Notes: a model not told the origin generated them from the sequence alone. Numbered from the stretch's first letter, positions 46,645-57,999 are shown. The stretch is 64,000 nucleotides of DNA from Rana temporaria (GCF_905171775.1 NC_053501.1:20001254-20065253), one strand, 5' to 3'. Translations and numbers: made by a program.

Positions 46645-47070
46645 CACAACCCACAGCAACTATCTTTTCCTTTTTCCTTCCGTTCATTTTTCCCTTATTC
46701 TTTCCCTTGCTTTTTCTTTGCTTTTTCCTTTCCTTTTTCCTTTGCTTTATCCTTTCCTTTTTTCCTTATCCTTTCCTTTTTGCTTTGCTCTTTTCTTTAA
46801 TTTCTTTTTTTTTTCTTTTGCCTTTTTTCTTTTCCCTTTTTTCTTTTCCCTTTTTTCTTTTCCCTTTTTTCTTTTCCCTTTTCCCTTTCTTTTTTCTTTT
46901 CCTTTACCTTTTCCTTTTCCCTTTCCTTTTTCCTTACTCCCTTTTCCTTTCTTTTCCTTTGTCCTTACCCCTTTACTTTTTCCATTCCTTTTTCCTTTAC
47001 CTTTTCTGTTACCCTTTCCTTTTTTTCATTACCCTTTCCTTTCCTTTTTCCCTTAGCTTTTCCTTTTTCC
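46645..47070. repeat. polypyrimidine tract TTTTCCCTTTTCC
   Basis: Over 400 bp of almost pure C and T on the plus strand in irregular CCTTTT units. It resumes at 47390-47540 and 48222-48330 around inserted elements. The phenylalanine, leucine and serine-rich frames (for example 140 and 153 codons) are composition artefacts. Confidence 0.95.
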
Positions 47071-47073
47071 CTA

Positions 47074-47386
47074 AGGCCTCGTACACACGATCAGTCCATC
47101 CGATGAGAACGGTCCGTCGCGCCTACAAAAAAAATGAAGTTCAATGCTTCCAAGCATGCGTCGACTAGATTCTGAGCATGCGCGGGTTTTTAACCGATGC
47201 TTTTGCATACTAACGATCGGTTTTGACCTATCGGTTAGGTGTCCATCGGTTCAATTTTAAAGCAAGTTCTCATTTTTTTGACCGAAGGTTAAATAACCTA
47301 TGGGCCCTACACATGATCGGTTTGGACTGATGAAAACAGTCCTTCAGAGTGTTCTCCTCTGGCGATCCTATCGTGTGTATGCGGCC
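47074..47386. mobile_element. Harbinger-type MITE in the polypyrimidine tract
   Basis: AGGCCTCGTACACACGATC pairs with GATCCTATCGTGTGTATGCGGCC. The flanks are CTA (47071-47073) and TTA (47387-47389). The interior has the GAGCATGCG and ACCGATCG words of the family and an intact version of the site where 24392-24906 landed in the copy at 24261. Confidence 0.87.
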
Positions 47387-47540
47387 TTAGCCTTTCATTT
47401 TATTTATTTTTCCTTTTCCCTTTCCTTTCCCTTTTCCCTTCCTTTTCTTTTATTTCCTTTTATCTTTTTCTTTCATTTCCTTTTTTCCTTTTCCCCTTTT
47501 ACCTGTTCTTTTCTTTCCCTTTCCTTTACTTTTTCCTTTA

Positions 47541-47743
47541 CAGTGCCTTGAAAAAAAGTATCCATACCCCTTGAAATTGTCCTAATTTTGTCATGTTACA
47601 ACCAAAAATTAATTTTAATTTTATTGGGATTTTATGTGATAGACTAACACAAAGTAGCACATAATTATAAAGTGGAAGGAAAATTATAAATGGTTTTCAT
47701 TTTTTTTTTTTTTTTTTTACAAATAAGTATCTGAAAAGTGTGG
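47541..47743. mobile_element. Tc1 left-end fragment
   Basis: CAGTGCCTTGAAAAAAAGTA after TA, then the ATGTGATAGACTAACACAAA block of the Tc1 family at 51445. It ends at AAAAGTGTGG, where purine-rich repeat begins. Confidence 0.8.
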
Positions 47744-47783
47744 AAAGGAACGAGGAAAGGGAAAAGAAAGAAAAAGAAAAGTA

Positions 47784-48220
47784 AAGTGCCTTGAATGAGT
47801 ATTCATACCCCTTGAAATGTTCCTAATTTTGTCATGTTACAAACAAAAGCGTAAATGTATATTATTGGGATTTAATGTGATAGACCAACACAAAGTGGCA
47901 CACAATTGTGAAGTGGAAGGAAAATGATAAATGGTTTTAATTTTTTTTTTTTCAAATAAATATCTGAAAAGTGTGGCGTGCACTAGATTTTAGTTAGGGG
48001 TATCAAAGTAAAGGGGGCTGACTACAAATGATCCCCACACTTTTCACATATTTATATGTAAAAAAATGTTGAAAAATCATTTTCCTTCCACTTCACAACT
48101 ATGTGCCACTGTGTGTTGGTCTATCACATTAAATCCCAATAATATACATTTACGTTTTTGGTTGTAACATGACAAAATTAGGAAAATTTCAAGGGGTATG
48201 AATACTTTTTCAAGGCACTG
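47784..48220. mobile_element. 437-bp Tc1-derived MITE
   Basis: The left AAGTGCCTTGAATGAGTATT and right TTTTTCAAGGCACTG are bounded by TA. About 200 bp of each Tc1 end are joined with the transposase deleted. Same family as 51445-52719. Confidence 0.85.
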
Positions 48221-48222
48221 TA

Positions 48223-48351
48223 CTTTCCTTTTTCTCTTTCCTTTCCTTTCTTCTTTCCTATATTTCTTCTTTCCTTTCAATTTCCTTCTTGCTTCTCTTG
48301 TTCCTTTCTTCTCTGCCTCCCATCCGCCATCTTTCCTTACCTTTGCCCCTC
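48223..48351. repeat. polypyrimidine tract, right part
   Basis: CTTTCC-type repeats as at 46645. Between the two Tc1 pieces (47744-47783) the repeat is purine-rich instead, that is, inverted. Confidence 0.8.
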
Positions 48352-48628
48352 AGGCCTCGTACACACGACCGAGTTTCTCGGCAAAAACCAGCAAGAAACT
48401 GAAGAAATTGCTGAGATTTTTTTTTTGCAGAGGAAACCGGTCGTGTGTACATTTTTCGACGAGGAAACTGTCGAGGATCCCGTCGAGCCAAAAAGAGAGT
48501 ATGTCTTCTTTTTCCTCTACGGGAATGGAGAAACTTGCCTTGTCGAGTTCCTCGACAACCTAACAAGGAACTAGACGAGGAAAACGATGTGTTTCGCCCG
48601 TCGAGTTCCTCGGTCGTGTGTACGAGGC
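48352..48628. mobile_element. 277-bp Harbinger-type MITE
   Basis: AGGCCTCGTACACACGACCG pairs with CGGTCGTGTGTACGAGGC. The subterminal motif is CTCGTCGAGGAA, as in the copy at 33114. TTA follows at 48629-48631, where the mariner-like MITE begins. No TTA on the left. Confidence 0.82.
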
Positions 48629-48631
48629 TTA

Positions 48632-49219
48632 CCGTATTTATCGGCGTATACCGCGCACTTTTTTGCCCTGAAAATCAGGGCAAAATCGTGGGTGCGCAGT
48701 ATACGCCGATACCCGCTTTCCCGCGCCGAGTTTGAATACTGCGCCAACATATACCGAGCGCAGTACACTCAGGTATAGTCGGGCAGTCTCGGCTCCTTCC
48801 GCGTTCACGTCCTGGACGTACAGGACGTCAGCGCGTGAGTTGCCGAGCCTGCCCGACAATACACGAGTGTACTGCGCTCTGTATATGTCGGCGCAGTATT
48901 CAAACTCGGCGCGTGAAACGAGCAGGGAGGACGCGAGGACGCCGCAGAAGGACGCCGGACCCGACGAAGAGGACACCCGAAGCCGCAGACGGATGCCGGA
49001 CCCGACGAAGAGGACACCCGAAGCCGCAGAAGGACGCCGGACACGACGAAGAGGACACCCGAAGCCGCAGACGGACGCCGGACCCGACGAGGCCGCCGAT
49101 GGACGCCGCGCAAGACACCAAAACTGTAAGTACAAAAAAAAAAATTTTTCCACAGGATTCGGGGCAACTTTAGGGGTGCACGGTATACGCGGGAGCACGT
49201 TATATCGCGATAAATATGG
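48632..49219. mobile_element. mariner-like MITE with CCGTATTTATCG ends, copy 2
   Basis: CCGTATTTATCGGCGTATAC at the left, CGATAAATATGG at the right, TA on both sides (48630-48631 and 49220-49221). It aligns with 25570-26117 along its length and has a longer 39-bp minisatellite (48945-49090). Long frames of 198 and 203 codons on the two strands are artefacts of the array. Confidence 0.82.
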
Positions 49220-49221
49220 TA

Positions 49222-50532
49222 ATTCTTTCTCCATTCCTTCTTTTTTTTTTCATTTTCTTCAAAATTTTTTCAATTTCTTTTTCTCCCTATCATTTTCTAA
49301 TCCCTTCTTCCCTTTTTTTATTTCACACAGAAAGATAAAATGATTTAGTCAAATATTTTTTCTTCCTCTTCAACCTAATTGTATAAACAATTTGTACGTT
49401 TTGGGCATTCTGAAGACAACTAGAAAAAAAAATTGTCCAATAGAGCCACATGACCATTGTCAGATCTAATATCATACATCAATCAGTATCAAGGTTATAA
49501 ACCAGTTCCGCTCAAGTCATAATACTTCAGTAATGTTTGGCACAATAGAACACAAGCATGAAAATGGAAGGGAAAATCGTGAAATAGAATGCAGTTTTTG
49601 TGTTACTAGCCTTTTTATCTGACAGAGAAGCCTACAGAAATATAAATTAAATAGATTCTCAATACTACCCTTGATAAATGGCGATTTTAAAGAAAATACG
49701 CTTTTATTGTTTAACATAGACTGATTCTGGTAAGTGCCTAGATGTATGATTACCATCATGGAGTTTAAATGGAGTTTAACAGAAGATCAATACCAATTAC
49801 ATCCATATACTAAAAAGTTTCCTTTTTTATTTTCAGCTGCATTGAATCAACAGTCGCAGTTCAAAAATGACCTTGAAAATTATAGCCTCACGGGAAAAAA
49901 AATTAACAATGGCTTCATTCTTTTTATGTTTTTTTTTTTTTTTTTAACTCCACCATTGTGAGCGGACTTTTATTGTTGGGTGGGCATGGGATTATAATGA
50001 AATGTATTAATATCTGTGAGTGTGCAAGGATTTATCTATATTAAATAAAGGTCTATTATTTCCTACATGCGCTGATTGACCTTGGTCCCTTAGGCATTGA
50101 ACCATACCTATTATATGTCATCTTTTATGAGAGAGCAGCATGTGTTTATGTTCTTTGTACCTAGGGCCAAGTTTTAGGCATTGTGCAGGAAGGTCACATA
50201 TTTACGGAGAAGTAGCACCGAGTTATATACATGTTTAATGCATGTCAGAAATGTTTCTTATGTTTTCTTCCAGTTCGTAATAGATGGTACATCTGTGAGT
50301 TCGGAGAACAATGATAAATAACAATGCTGTCCACCTCATTTCTAGCTTGTCCAGTCGTGTTTTACAAAAAGCCCGAGAAATGGCCCAAGGCAGTTTGCCG
50401 TGCAGGTGACATTTCTCGTTTTTGAAGCCATTGTGATATGAAAGATGTTTCTCTAGAAAGACACTGTCCCTTCCATCAAAACTGTCTTCTGAGGTGGCCT
50501 AAATGCATTGAGGAGTAAAAAATAAATATTGT
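49222..50532. other. unassigned spacer
   Basis: T-rich at the start, otherwise no gene or bounded repeat recognised. Confidence 0.3.
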
Positions 50533-51257
50533 GGGGCAGATCCACATACATTTGCGTGGGCGCAGCGTATGTGAGATACGCTACGCCGCTGTAACTTACT
50601 TTGCAAATCTTTGAATCCTGAAAGAATTTGCGCCGTAAGTTACGGCGGCGTAGTGTATCTCTCGCGGCGTAAGGGCGCCGAATTCAAATGCGGCGAGTAG
50701 GGGGCGTGTTTCATTTAAATGAAGAGCGTCCCCGTGCCGAACGAACTGCGCGTGCCCCGTCCGTCAAAACTCACAGGGTGCATTGCTCCAAATGACGTCG
50801 CAAGGACGTCATTGTTTTCGACGTGAACGTAAATGGCGTCCAGCCCCATTCATTGGACGACTTACGCAAACGACGTAACATTTTCAAAATTATACGCGGG
50901 AACGACGGCCATACTTAACATTGAGTACGCCACCAGATAGCAGCTTTAACTATACGCCGGAAAAAGCCGAACGGAAACGACGTAAAAGAATGCGACGGCC
51001 GCTCGTACGTTCGTGGATCGTCGGAAATAGCTAATTTGCATACTCGACGCGGATTACGAGGTGAACGCCACCCAGCGGCCGCCGGAAAATTGCATCTTAG
51101 ATCCGACGGCGTACTAAGGCGTACGCCTGTCGGATCTAACACAGATGCCGTCGTATCTTGTTTGGTGGATACCAAAACAAAGATACGACGCGCAAAATTT
51201 TAAATTACGCGGCGTATCAACAGATACGCCGGCGTAATTTCTTTGAGGATCTGCCCC
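50533..51257. mobile_element. MITE with GGGGCAGATCCACATAC ends, copy 7
   Basis: GGGGCAGATCC pairs with GGATCTGCCCC, with TGT on both sides (50530-50532 and 51258-51260), a candidate 3-bp duplication. Internal sequence aligns with copies 2, 5 and 6. Confidence 0.85.
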
Positions 51258-51444
51258 TGTAAGTTTTAGGAAGCTGATTTTCAGTACGTATATCCTAATC
51301 TTTAATCAAAATGGGAGAAGCAACAAGGAGGATTTTTTTAGCTCACCTGAAGTTCTGTGACCAGATCTGTTGAATGTTTAAACAATTTTGAAAGTCAGAT
51401 AAGTCTGCAGATTGGCCATATCTCCTAGGATCATACAGACTGTA

Positions 51445-52719
51445 CAGTGTCTTGATAAAGTATTCATACCCCTTGAATTTTCCACCGTTTCTCATGTTAC
51501 AACTAAAAACATAAGTGTATTTTATTAGGATATTATGTGATAGCCCAACACAAGGTGGCACATGATTGTGAAGTAGAAGGAAAATGATAAATGGTTTTGA
51601 TTTTTTTTTACAAATAAATATCTGAAAAGTGTGGGATACATTTGTATTCAGCCCCCTTTACACTGATACCCCTAACTAAAATCTAGTGGAACCAATTGCC
51701 TTCAGAAGTCACCTAATTAGTAAATAGAGTCCACCTGTGTGTAATTTAATCTTAGTATAAATACAGCTGTTCTGTAAAGCCCTCAGAGATTTGTTAGAGA
51801 ATCTTAGTGAAAAAAAATAGCATCATGAAGGCCAAGGAACACACCAGACAGGTCAGGGATAAAGTTGTGGAGAAGTTTAAAGCAGGGTTAGGTTATAAAA
51901 AATAACCCAAGCTTTGAACATCTCACAGAACTCTGTTCAATCCATCATCTGAAAATGGAAAGAGTATGGCACAACTGCAAACCTACCAAGACATGGCCGT
52001 CCACCTAAACTGACAGGCCAAGCAAGGAGAGCATTAATCAGAGAAGCAGCCAAGAGGCCCATGGTAACTCTGGAGGAGCTGCAGAGATCCACAGCTCAGG
52101 TGGGAGAATCTGTCCACAGGACAACTATTAGTCGTGCTCTCCACAAATCTGGTCTTTATGGAAGAGTGGCAGGAGGAATGCTATTGTTGAAGGGAAGCCA
52201 TAAGAAGTCCCATTTGCAGTTTGCGAGAAGCCATGTGGGGGACACAGCAAACATGAGGAAGAAGTGGTGGAAAACTAACACTGCACATCACCCTGAACAC
52301 ACCAACCCCACCATTAAACATGTTGTGAAGATGCTTTTCTGCAGCAGGGAAGCTGGTCAGAGTTGATGGGAAGATGAATGGAGCCAAATACAGAGTAATC
52401 TTAGAAGAAAGAGTCACTCTCTAAATGTGCTAAGCTGGTAGAGACCCAAAAAGACTTTCAGCTGTAATTGCAGTGAAAGGAGGTTCTACAAGGTATTGAC
52501 TCAGTGGGGGCGCCATACAAATACACGCCACACTTTTTCACATATTTATTTGTAAAAAAAAATGAAAACCATTTATCATTTTTCTTTCACTTCACAATTA
52601 TGTGCCACTTCGTGTTGGTCTATCACATAAAATCCCAATAAAATACATTTACGTGTTTGACTGTACCATGACCAAATGTAGAACATTTCAAGGGGTATGA
52701 GTACTTTTTTAAGGCACTG
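51445..52719 (+). mobile_element. Tc1/mariner element with internal deletion
   Basis: Long inverted ends (CAGTGTCTTGATAAAGTATT and AAGGCACTG side) are bounded by TA (51443-51444 and 52720-52721). Each arm is about 200 bp and carries the GATAGCCCAACACAA or GTGTTGGTCTATCAC block. The transposase inside is broken. The length is below the usual 1.5-1.6 kb of such elements. Confidence 0.92.
51825..52440 (+). pseudogene. Tc1 transposase remnant, catalytic core lost
   Basis: ATG at 51825 opens MKAKEHTRQVRDKVVEKFKA, the start of a Tc1 helix-turn-helix DNA-binding domain, but a stop follows within about 30 codons. Later blocks (RALIREAAKRPMVTLEEL near 52030, ISRALHKSGLYGR near 52125) belong to the second helix-turn-helix. 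The following aspartate-rich catalytic segment is mostly missing. It cannot transpose on its own. Confidence 0.85.
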
Positions 52720-52721
52720 TA

Positions 52722-53730
52722 TGTGTCCAATTTACATCACTTCCCAGGTGATTATTGAGACAAGTAGATTAGAATTAAGGCCTCTGTTCCGGCTTTGGCT
52801 GTGCTTAGAGGGATTTCGCTTTGTTTGCCTATAGGTGACGTTACCACCACAGGCCAATGTTGGAACTCAAGCAGTCAGGGTGTATTGGGTGTCTTTCTCT
52901 GGAAACAGCACAGTGGGAGTGGTCTCCCCACTGGTCATGCTGGGGAAGGATACTTAAGAGGCAGACCCCTTTTTTGGGGTCCCTTTTTGCCTCGTGGCCC
53001 TCCTGGCATGAGGTATGTGCCGGATGATTTTTAGCCTCAGGGCCATGTTGGCACAAGGCTGTGTTCCTGCCAGGTAGGCCCAGTTGTCCTGACTGGGGCC
53101 TACGCTTTGAAGGTGATCCTGTGCTGTCTGTCCTGCGGGAAGAAGCTGCTCAATGGAGGAAACCAGGTGAGTACCTGTCCCGAAAAGGACCAAGCGGAAG
53201 GCTGGTACTTTGAGAGAGGTCTGGTAACTTTATTGGAGGATGCACCGTAGTCTACGAAACCTTACAGTGTGCCGGATTGCCTTAAAGGCTCTAAGACTGT
53301 AAGGCTGGATATCTGGTACCAAATCCTGTGGCAGAGGATTCCGGAATCGTTCATTTATGCTTGCAACCAGTCTGTGGCAGAGACTGATACTATTTTTGTT
53401 CGTGCGTCATCCCGACTGCTAGGCCAGGTGAGAGGGGCCTACCCGGGTGAGCAAAACCCACTCAAAGGAAAGTGGTGAGAGTAACCTTGAAACTTAACCT
53501 TTCTCCAGTGATCTGCCTTATGCGCCTGAACCTTCCCCTGATCCTTCATCTCTCTATCTATGTAAGTTTTTTCGAAAATAAAAAGGATTTATAACTTGTG
53601 TGGACATTGAACTTTCTACCGACTCTCCCTCATCCCCTAGACAACAAAGAACGAGGTAACGTGCAAGGCCCAAATCTAAACCAGCAGCTCCTACGGGGGT
53701 AGTGCTACATGTTGACTACTGCCTTGTCAC
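52722..53730. other. unassigned, with a poly-A signal near 53575
   Basis: A GC-moderate stretch from about 52780 ends with GAAAATAAAAAGG near 53574 and a CCCCTAG region, which could be the 3' part of an unrecognised LTR. No terminal duplication could be found, so it is left unclassified. Confidence 0.3.
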
Positions 53731-53732
53731 TA

Positions 53733-54184
53733 AGGCCTCGTACAGACCAGAGGATTTCCGCTGAAACTTTCCAGCGGACATTCCTCCTCCGGATTTTGAT
53801 CTGATGGCTTGTACACACCATCAGATCAAAATCCCCACGGAAAACATACGCAGTGACGTGCCGCGACGATGACGCGGCGACGTGAGCGACCCTGGAAGGC
53901 AAATACTTCCACGCATGCGTCAAATCACTTCGACGCATGCGAGGGATGGGGATCGGGCGGACTTATCCGGTGAGTCTGTACAGACGACCGGATAAGTCCG
54001 AAGGACAGATTCCAGCGGATAGATTTCTTAGCATGCTAAGAAATTTTTATCCGCTGAAAATCCGTCGGCTGGATTTTTATCCGCTGGAAAATGTCCGCTC
54101 GGGCCTACACACGACCGGATCTGTCTGCTGGAACTGATCCGCGGATCAATCCCAGCGGATAGATCCAGTTGTGTGTACGGGGCC
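53733..54184. mobile_element. 452-bp Harbinger-type MITE
   Basis: AGGCCTCGTACAGACCAG pairs with GTTGTGTGTACGGGGCC. The flanks read CTA at the left and TAA at the right. Subterminal words CAGCGGAT and TCCGCTGGAA recur many times. GCCTACACACGACCGG lies at about 54101-54116, and GACGCATGCG is in the centre. Confidence 0.8.
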
Positions 54185-54187
54185 TAA

Positions 54188-55560
54188 GCCATGCTCACTG
54201 CAGTCAAGGTTCCCTTTGCCTATTGGGCTCAAGGGGCCTTCATTCATGCACATGTTCATGCATGCCCGGGCATTACAGCACCGGTAGCAGCAACCCCCGA
54301 CATATGGGTACAAGTCAACTTGCTTCTGCACATGTATGTTCCTACAAAAGCAGCGTCTTCCATGCTGGCATGGTGTGGTGAGTCTGCAGGAGACAGCACC
54401 TGGGAGTACTGCAGTGAAAGCTGTCATTTTATTTTAATAACTGCTAGGCAATGGAAAAAAAATCTAAAAACTGAAGTTACGCTTTAAAAGAATGCAAATG
54501 CTTGACTCTTGCCATCATTTAGCATTACTATTCAGCTAGGAATTAAACGGCATGCAGCCATCAAACTTTTGACAAACTTACAAGACTACACCAAGCAGAG
54601 CTATCAATCCCGGCCTGGAGATTCATGAATTTTAATCCGGCTTTCCACTCTCACAGATTTACAGAGTGAAGCCTGCTCTTTGTCGGAGGGATGACTGCGT
54701 GAAGCCTGGAGCAGCCAGGCTAGCCTGTGGATAAGATGCGTACAGATGTCTCTGTGTCTTTGTTACACCTCACAAACCTGAAATTTTTCATTTTCTGGCG
54801 GTTTTGTGTAATGGTCCACTTATTACTGATCTAGTGGGGATTTTATTAAGATATCAGCGTGAGCCGAGAAGCCAGGACGCTATAGAAAGGCTGTTATCAC
54901 AGCAACGAAGGAGCGCGAAAACATGAGAAAATTGTTCTCATTAACGTCCAAAGGGATAAAGGCGTCACTGACACAATAAATAAGAGAGCACAAGACTTTG
55001 TTTGGATGTCTCTGCAGCTCCAGGCATGTCTCACAGTCAGTATTAGAACAGCAAGACTGACTCCATGACACTCAGTTTTTTTTTTTTTTTTATTCGAAAA
55101 ATAACTAATTATTGCTCGTTTCTCCCGCTACAAAGAGCTTGCTGGCATTCTAATGAACATTTCACACTTGCAGCTGACGGGTGTAATTAGTGCAGTGGCC
55201 TATACATGTCCACTTCAACCAGAAATAAAAAATAGATTGCGCGGAACCCGTGTTTATTAAAATTCTTTCACGGGGTTTGAAAGAGATCTTCTACCATGGA
55301 GATGTTAATGGGAAGAGTTATGGTACAAGACCAGTTTACAAATGTGTCACCATAAGAATAGCTCTCAGTTTGCTCAGCTAGAGAAGGAGAAACGGCGCGC
55401 ACACACAGTTTGAACATCATCAGCCTCCTGCGATCCCCTGTATAGCAGAGCTCAGAGCGGGTGATAAGGAATCAGCCCAAGGAGCCAGTCAGCTATGCTT
55501 CTGTGCTAACAAGGAGCATGATCATATATAGAGAGCAGAATAATGAGCTCATCAGTCTGC
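54188..55560. other. unassigned spacer
   Basis: No gene or bounded repeat recognised. The 98-codon frame at 54191 has no recognisable domain. Confidence 0.3.
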
Positions 55561-55595
55561 TCAAAAGTATTGGGACGCCTGCCTTTACACACACA

Positions 55596-56123
55596 CAGGC
55601 CTGTCGCTACAGGACAGGCAAAACAAACAATTGCTTGGGGCCCCGAGCTGGCCTGGGGCCCCAAACTTCCCCTTCCCAGGCTGTAGCGTGGCCGAGATCC
55701 TCTCCCTTCCTCCTGGAGTCCTGTCAGTCCGGCCGGGTACCGCGCGTGGTACAGGAGATTCAGTTTCCTGCTCCCGGTCAGACTGACACACTGAGTGATC
55801 ACTTCCTTTCAGTCCGGCCGGGAACACAGGAAACACAGGAAACAATCTCCTGTACTGCGCGGTACCCAGCCTGGGCACTATCTGATAGGGGACTGGGGAC
55901 CCATAATGATAGAACACCGGACTGACAGGAGAAAGAGGAGCTTAGCCACGCTACTGCGGCAGACTACAGGGAAGAAGGGGAGGTGAGAATAGAAAAACAT
56001 AGGAACTGGTGGGGGGAGCAAGAACATGGGTGTAAAAAATTAGTGTAGCGCTAATGTAGGCTTCGAGAGCGGGGGGGTGCCCCCATTTTGCTTGGGGCTC
56101 CCAAATTCCTTCAAACGGGGCTG
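55596..56123. mobile_element. 528-bp hAT element in the Tc1 fragment
   Basis: CAGGCCTGTCGCTACAGG at the left and AACGGGGCTG at the right. The 8-bp CACACACA flanks both sides (55588-55595 and 56124-56131). TTGCTTGGGGCYCC occurs near both ends. Non-coding. Confidence 0.85.
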
Positions 56124-56157
56124 CACACACATGAACTTTAATAGCATCCCAGCCTTA

Positions 56158-56730
56158 AGCTGCGTACACACGTCCTTTTTTCATGACGTGAAAAATTAAA
56201 TTTTTTAAAATGGTCATTAAAAACGATCGTGTGTAGGCTTCAGAGCATTTTTCATGACGTGAAAAATGGGCATTAAAAATGTAAAACATGCTCTATTTTT
56301 TCACGTCGTTTTTCACGTTGTCGTTTTTCACATCGTGAAAAACGGTCGTGTGTAGGCTTTAACGACGTGAAAAAAACGGGCATGCTTAGAAGCAAGCAGA
56401 CGGAGCGCTCGTTCTGGTAAAACTCGCGTTCGTAGTGGAGAAAGCACATTCGGCACGCTGTAACAGACTGAAAAGCACGAAGACTGAAAAGCGCGAATCG
56501 TCTCTCACCAAACTTTTACTAACACGAAATCAGCAAAAGCAGCCCCAAGGGTGGCGCCATCTGAATGGAACTTCCCCTTTATAGTGCCATTGTACGTGTT
56601 GTACGTCACTGCGCTTTGCTCAAAATTATTTTTTCACGATCGTGTGTAGGCAAGGTAGGCTTGACAAGAATCACGTCGAAAAAAACATTGTTTTTTCTAG
56701 ACCATTAAAAACGGTTTTGTGTACACGGCA
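56158..56730. mobile_element. Harbinger-type MITE with verified TTA duplication
   Basis: AGCTGCGTACACACGTCC and GTTTTGTGTACACGGCA form the ends. TTA lies at 56155-56157 and 56731-56733. The relative at 42843-42860 reads CCAGTCTTAGTTCG with a single TTA, so the duplication is real. Three GTGTGTAGGC words lie inside (56229, 56348, 56642). The segment 56401-56460 is shared with 59526-59580. Confidence 0.93.
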
Positions 56731-56757
56731 TTAGTCCGTAGGGTTCAATATTGAGTT

Positions 56758-57990
56758 GGCAATTTTTTTATTTCGAGAATCTTGGCATTTACCTTACCCC
56801 TCACCTTCATTCTCTTTTTAGGCATAATTAAATCCCTCTTCTAAACATTATTAGAGATGATCTTAGGAAATGGTCCTCCCTCTCACACTCATGGCTAGGT
56901 AAGGTCAATATAATTAAAATGAACATTCTCCCCCGCATTCTCTTTATTTTACAAATGATTCCCTTAAAGGTCCCCATAGGTTTCTTTACTCTTTTGCAGA
57001 CCATGATCACCCGCTTTATATGGAGAGATGGTCATCCCAGGGTTTCCAAAGAGGTCCTTTTTAGGGCCAAATGCTTCGGGGGATTGACTCTACCCAATTT
57101 TAAAGCTTATTATCATGCCGTTATACTATCCCATATAGCAGATTGGAAGTATGCTACTGTGGGTCCAACTGGAACACTCTCTAAGTGGTTCAGATCTCTC
57201 CACGGTCCCTTGAATACCACAATCTTCTAGAACCCTCTCCCCAAATACCTCGCCTCTTACCTTATCCTCTTTCGATGTATGGGATAGCCTACATAAGAAA
57301 TGTACACGGTCTTATGACTCTCCACTAATTCCCTTGCTACATCATAACTACTTTGTACCAGGTTCCATCGACCCAGGATTTCAAGCATGGTCGCCCGGTG
57401 GCCCTTTTCTCTTACATCATGTTCTATCTTCCAATACTCTTAAATCTTTGTCCGATATTTTGGGTCATAGTTCAATCACATTTATGGACAAATGGAGATA
57501 CAACCAGTTGAATTGCTTTCTTCAGACTCTTCCACAACCATTACGGGGTATCCAAGACCTCAATGGTATAGAACAGGTATTTCTTCATAAAGACCCCCCC
57601 TCTACACTGTATCTCCCAGTTTTACAAAGCACTTATCAATTTGCAAAGCCCTATGTACCCAATCTACCTGTCCAGATGGGATATCGACTTGGGTGCTACT
57701 ATCAAAGACAAGGAAAAAGACAAAATGCTCCAACTTACGCATGTTTCCTCTTTGGCTTCCTCCATGGCTGAATCTAACTTCAAACTCCTCACCAGATGGC
57801 ATCACACACCTGTTAAACTTCACTGCATGTTTCCTGCTAATTCCCCGCTTTGTTGGAGATGCTCACATCTGGTGGTTTTGTCCCCTCATCCGTCCTTACT
57901 GGATGGAAGTGTTAAACCTAATTTACCAGATCACCGAAGGTAAGTTCTCTTTCATGCTACCTCTTATTGACCCCGCATCTCTCCATAAAG
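56758..57990 (+). pseudogene. LINE-1 ORF2 C-terminal fragment
   Basis: Frames joined by shifts give the region after the L1 reverse transcriptase. IKMNILPRILFILQMIPLKVP lies near 56910, then FIWRDGHPRVSKEVLFRAKC and GGLTLPNFKAYYHAVIL (57010-57120). A MDKWRYNQLNCFLQTLP block follows near 57483. Last come WHHTPVKLHCMFPANSPLCW (57797-57860) and a WWFCPLIRPYWMEVLNLIYQ block (57870-57940), which hold the tryptophans and cysteines of the C-terminal domain. The endonuclease and catalytic reverse transcriptase are absent, as in 5'-truncated L1 copies. Several stops and frameshifts make it dead. Confidence 0.88.
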
Positions 57991-57999
57991 AGTACCTGT

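Larger units (their letters stand above)
55561..56757 (-). mobile_element. Tc1 terminal fragment interrupted twice
   Basis: The pieces CAAAAGTATTGGGACGCCTG (55562), ACATGAACTTTAATAGCATC (56128) and GTCCGTAGGGTTCAATATTG (56734) are consecutive parts of one Tc1 end. They are separated by a hAT element and a Harbinger-type MITE. Similarity stops at GAGTTGGC (56757). Confidence 0.87.

Noticed and set aside
46634..47168. Frames of 140 and 153 codons rich in Phe, Leu, Ser and Pro that look like membrane proteins
   Set aside because: They lie in a polypyrimidine tract. The hydrophobic composition follows directly from C/T-only codons.
48638..49343. Frames of 198 and 203 codons on the two strands
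   Set aside because: Both cover the same MITE and its minisatellite. They owe their length to GC-rich repeats.
52780..53700. Possible LTR with a poly-A signal
   Set aside because: I could not find matching target duplications or paired ends, so it is only noted as unassigned.
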